NCBI GenBank assembly: GCA_028820635.1
Contig: JAPPIG010000051.1
Coordinates: 79,314 to 143,313, forward strand
Length of the DNA: 64,000 nucleotides
Source: Candidatus Poribacteria bacterium
GTDB lineage: Bacteria; Poribacteria; WGA-4E; WGA-3G
Reading direction: 5' to 3'
The notes beneath the pieces are model-generated. The model searched no databases. It was not told where the DNA came from and worked only from the letters and a program-made list of their open reading frames with translations. Within the stretch, counting starts at the first letter, position 1. Every line of letters starts with the position of its first letter. Position numbers and translations under genes: made by a program. Shown here one piece after another: positions 61,459 to 64,000 of this stretch.

Positions 61459-61512
61459 AAAGGCGATTGCACACCAGCTGCACTGCTGGTATGTGCAATC
61501 GCCTCTACATTT
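61459..61512 (-). terminator. Rho-independent terminator of the sigma-like gene
   Basis: A long stem, AGGCGATTGCACA ... TGTGCAATCGCCT with CCAGC/GCTGG inside, is followed on the minus strand by TTTTTTGTTT. It lies about 72 bp beyond the stop of the gene at 61584. Confidence 0.8.
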
Positions 61513-61583
61513 GAGGTGATTATTTCAAATAGAATGACCGCCCACGCTTTTCTATAGGGAATTGTGGGTATCCGCTCTAAGTT

Positions 61584-62252
61584 CTATTCAATTAATCCTA
61601 ACGTCTGGCACTCCTTGCGCAATTTCTGTTCTACATTCCGGACCAACTGACTTATTCGTGGTGGGCTAAGTTTCAACAACTTAGCAATATCACAATTTGA
61701 CATATCCTCACGAATGCAGGCAAAAACTTGTTGTTCACGGTGCGTCAGTGCTTCAATAAGTTGAGGCAGGACTTTCTTAAAATTGGCAACGGATATCTCC
61801 CAAATGAGCCTATCCACAAAACATTCGGTATTGGCATCAGGTGCATTTAAGATAAGATCTATATCTCTTTCATAGTTGCCATTTTGATTTAGTGTCTCAT
61901 CAAAGTCTGACCTTATATAGCATTCAGAGCATTCCCGCACATGATGCTTAACTTCCTTACATTTCGCATTCATCAAACTTACACAAATCCGCGGGCGGAT
62001 GAAAGTTCCGAAGCTGGCACCACTTTCATGTAAGGGATTGAATGCGGGTCCTTTTTTTATGAGCGTTATGGAAGCAATTTGTATCAAATCGTCTTGAAAC
62101 GCGGGGAGCGATGGCGAACCATACGCAATACAACTTGCACACCGACGCAAATCAGGTAAAAGACCGGTAATTGTTGCGTTATCCGGTTGGAATTCACCCT
62201 CATGTGAGTAAGGTGGACATTTCGCACCTGCCAATTGACATTTCAATTTCAT
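61584..62252 (-). CDS. Sigma-70-like factor with Cys-rich N-terminal and central segments
   Basis: A 222-aa protein. Residues about 50-100 resemble sigma region 2 (FQDDLIQIASITLIKKGPAF, ASFGTFIRPRICVSLMNAKC) and about 165-215 region 4 with a helix-turn-helix (LTHREQQVFACIREDMSNCD, IAKLLKLSPPRISQLVRNVE). The N terminus has paired Cys (C5, C12, C38, C41), and C90, C98, C108 and C111 with HH around 103-104 form a possible zinc or redox site. It is probably an alternative sigma factor, though region 3 is absent as in ECF factors. ATG 62252 is preceded by GGAGAC. The upstream 51-bp element also occurs before the STAS gene. A terminator follows. Confidence 0.65.
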   Translation of the reverse strand: MKLKCQLAGAKCPPYSHEGEFQPDNATITGLLPDLRRCASCIAYGSPSLPAFQDDLIQIASITLIKKGPAFNPLHESGASFGTFIRPRICVSLMNAKCKEVKHHVRECSECYIRSDFDETLNQNGNYERDIDLILNAPDANTECFVDRLIWEISVANFKKVLPQLIEALTHREQQVFACIREDMSNCDIAKLLKLSPPRISQLVRNVEQKLRKECQTLGLIE

Positions 62253-62302
62253 GAGAGGTCTCCTTCATTTTAAAATACCTATCTCTTAAGACATCCTATA
62301 AC

Positions 62303-62353
62303 CTTATATATATATCTTAAATAGAAAAAGTTAATAGCAAATTGCAGATTTTT
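62303..62353 (-). promoter_or_regulatory. Shared 51-bp promoter-region element, copy 2 (sigma-like gene)
   Basis: CTTATATATATATCTTAAAT ... GCAAATTGCAGATTTTT on the + strand, two mismatches to 61194-61244; the similarity stops sharply on the gene side. It lies 50 bp upstream of the sigma-like start codon. Confidence 0.7.
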
Positions 62354-62585
62354 TTCTATTTTGTGCATTTTTTTAGGATAATCGATAAGGTTTCTACCAT
62401 CAAAGAGGTTTCTGCATCACGGTTTTTTCTTGCAATTAGTCTAACATCTGCTCCTTGGTAAAGAGGGTTGAAAGCATCACAAATTTAATTTTATTAAGGA
62501 TACCTCATAAAAGAGGAGTTTTCAACCTTAAATTAATGGTATTAGGTTTACTGAAGAAGCATAACTTTCGGAAACCGAATGTTCT
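62354..62585. other. Intergenic region upstream of the sigma-like gene
   Basis: About 230 bp with no recognised gene. Only the T-rich continuation of the shared element near 62354-62380 and a run of unremarkable AT-rich sequence are seen; the end of the Gfo/Idh gene follows. Confidence 0.4.
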
Positions 62586-63830
62586 TTATGGAATAGGCCA
62601 CCCTGGTGTCGGTTCAGTACGGAGTGCCTCAAGTTCGTAAAGTTCTTCCACGCTAACTTCACGGCGGAGTTTTGCCGACAGGAGCGCACCACTCATAATC
62701 TCTGTGACCTTCAGACCAATATCGCCATTACTAACAGGTTGTGCATCACTACTGCATGCGTTGATAAAATCACGGAATTTATCGGGGAAGTGCATATCTG
62801 GCAGCTCCAACGGTGTTTCAACGAGATTTTCACGATAGCGTCTACGATTGCCCTTATCATCAGTTTCCCATTCACCTTTTTCAAGAAAGAGTTTATCGTT
62901 GCTGAATGACCCTTTGGAACCGAAGATGAAGATACCTTGCGGTTGCCCTGCCATATTGCATGACCAACCGTTTTCATACGTAAACGACATGCCGTTTGTA
63001 AATCTGACAAATACGGATGCGAATTCCTCAACGTCGTTTATCTCCTCACCAGTGTATTCGGGAGGCATGCCGCGATAGGCGATACCACTAATAGTAGCAG
63101 GTTGCGGTGAACCGAGCAGATAGATAGAACGATTGATGAGATAAACCGCTGTGTCGTATAAGGTGCCGCCACCGCTGTACATTGAATTGAGAAACCATTT
63201 ACCAAATCCAAACATATCAACATTGGGTCTACCACGAACACGGTAACTGGTGAGTCTACCGTAGTGGACATCTCCGATTTTTCCTGATGTGACATACTCT
63301 CGGATAGCGTAGCTTCTCGGATCAAGACAAGTGCCGCCGCTCTGGTATGCGAGTTTTACGCCTGCCTTATCGCATGCGTCGCGCATGTTTCTTGCCTCAG
63401 TTGCGGTGCGTGCCATCGGCTTTTCACAGAAGACGTGTTTTCCTGCGTTTGCAGCTGCCACTGTCGGTGCTTCATGGGCAAAGGGTGGTGTAGCAAGACT
63501 AACTGCGTCTAATTCACATTCCTTCAACATTTCGTTGTAATCACTGAAGATTTCAACACCGTTGTCTTTATATTCTGCCCAACGTGCAGCGTTCTCTTTC
63601 AAGCGATCCCGTGCTTCTGCAGTATCCGCTTTTTCGGCATCAGCAGTAGCAGAGTTTGCGCGTGCTTCTGCACCAGAAAGCACTTCTGCGGCTCTCCGTT
63701 GTACATTCGCGTCGACTGTATCGCAAACAGCAACGATTTCCGCGTGCTGTGGATGTGCTAAATATCCGTTGACGTGTGAACCGGATATCATACCGCATCC
63801 GATTAGTCCAATTTTTATCCGTTTTGACAT
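62586..63830 (-). CDS. Gfo/Idh/MocA family oxidoreductase
   Basis: A 414-aa NAD(P)-dependent sugar or inositol dehydrogenase. The Rossmann start is KIGLIGCGMISGSHVNGYL (about 6-24), the catalytic EKP motif is in HVFCEKPMARTATEA (about 131-145), and the C-terminal beta sheet domain begins near GKIGDVHYGRLTSYRVRG (about 182-199). The gap between residues about 50 and 85 holds an Ala/Glu-rich helix (AEVLSGAEARANSATADAEK) that is unusual and may be a family-specific insertion. The start follows AAAGGAG. Substrate is unknown; such enzymes are numerous in Poribacteria and often process sugars from host matrix. Repeated ACGTGAGTTTG-like boxes lie upstream. Confidence 0.87.
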   Translation of the reverse strand: MSKRIKIGLIGCGMISGSHVNGYLAHPQHAEIVAVCDTVDANVQRRAAEVLSGAEARANSATADAEKADTAEARDRLKENAARWAEYKDNGVEIFSDYNEMLKECELDAVSLATPPFAHEAPTVAAANAGKHVFCEKPMARTATEARNMRDACDKAGVKLAYQSGGTCLDPRSYAIREYVTSGKIGDVHYGRLTSYRVRGRPNVDMFGFGKWFLNSMYSGGGTLYDTAVYLINRSIYLLGSPQPATISGIAYRGMPPEYTGEEINDVEEFASVFVRFTNGMSFTYENGWSCNMAGQPQGIFIFGSKGSFSNDKLFLEKGEWETDDKGNRRRYRENLVETPLELPDMHFPDKFRDFINACSSDAQPVSNGDIGLKVTEIMSGALLSAKLRREVSVEELYELEALRTEPTPGWPIP

Positions 63831-63845
63831 TGTGATGCTCCTTTA

Positions 63846-64000
63846 GTAACGTGAGTTTGAAAAAGTTTTCATCCGCAGCATTCTCTGTTATTTTTGGCAA
63901 AAACGGCACAACCTAACAGGTTATGCTACAAAAACAGTGCTTTTTTTAGACTTGAAAAGTGTTTAGAGCAAACTCACATTTTATTATCAAACTCACGTTA
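63846..64000. promoter_or_regulatory. Upstream region of the Gfo/Idh gene with repeated GTGAGTTTG boxes
   Basis: TAACGTGAGTTTG at about 63847-63859 and two inverted copies, CAAACTCACATT (about 63969-63980) and CAAACTCACGTTA (63988-64000), lie before the gene. Similar boxes occur upstream of the discoidin-like gene (3671-3681, 3702-3712). The inverted pair may form an operator. Confidence 0.4.

Overview
The window looks like a chromosome segment of a Gram-negative (diderm) bacterium, most likely Candidatus Poribacteria or a close relative. This is an inference from gene content, since no rRNA or marker search was possible. Outer-membrane biogenesis genes (bamA, ompH/skp, lpxD, lnt, lolC/E, lolD) show a diderm cell. 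The accessory set (phytanoyl-CoA dioxygenases, sugar-phosphate isomerase-like TIM barrels, Gfo/Idh/MocA oxidoreductases, secreted WD40 propellers, SMP-30, sulfatase-like enzymes, a DUF6807/PmoA-type protein) is typical of that lineage. No rRNA, tRNA or CRISPR array was seen.

Layout. 1-2.1 kb: class III aminotransferase and PhyH oxygenase. 2.2-4.4 kb: IS4-like transposase relic, a secreted discoidin-like gene interrupted by an in-frame UGA, and a MITE. 4.4-23.5 kb: a dense housekeeping block on the + strand, lnt, prfB (with the classical +1 frameshift site), a beta-helix protein, lysS, two GNATs, lolC/E, lolD, ilvE, bamA, ompH, lpxD, a SpoU-type RNA methyltransferase, grpE, dnaJ, prmA. 23.5-29 kb: a tiny diheme protein, PIG-L deacetylase, tandem PurS-like protein, SMP-30, Uma2 nuclease and a PhyH-HEAT fusion. 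29-35 kb: two large secreted WD40 proteins around small orphan genes. 35-43.9 kb: rifampicin-phosphotransferase-like dikinase, a VWA protein, isomerase/propeller/sulfatase-like genes, a phosphoesterase and a Tat-exported sulfite-oxidase-like enzyme. 44-46 kb: Rieske protein and its promoter region. 46.7-50.6 kb: a possible two-gene defence cassette, a nuclease-N6-adenine methylase fusion plus a glycine-zipper protein. 50.6-56 kb: PmoA-like protein, broken MNT-HEPN gene, RelE-type toxin-antitoxin pair, isomerase, three very small membrane proteins, hydrolase and a PIN fusion. 56-60 kb: a CoxMSL-type molybdenum hydroxylase operon with an added zinc-ribbon gene. 60-64 kb: a STAS anti-anti-sigma-like gene and a Cys-rich sigma-factor-like gene, then a Gfo/Idh oxidoreductase.

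Two things stand out. First, the STAS gene and the sigma-like gene carry an almost identical 51-bp element (49 of 51 bases) 50-58 bp upstream of each start codon, so they are probably controlled together. Second, the intergenic regions hold at least three MITE families with different terminal repeats and target duplications. All of them carry TGTAGG...CCTACA palindromes, and a separate 33-36 nt hairpin unit has inserted into members of all three families.
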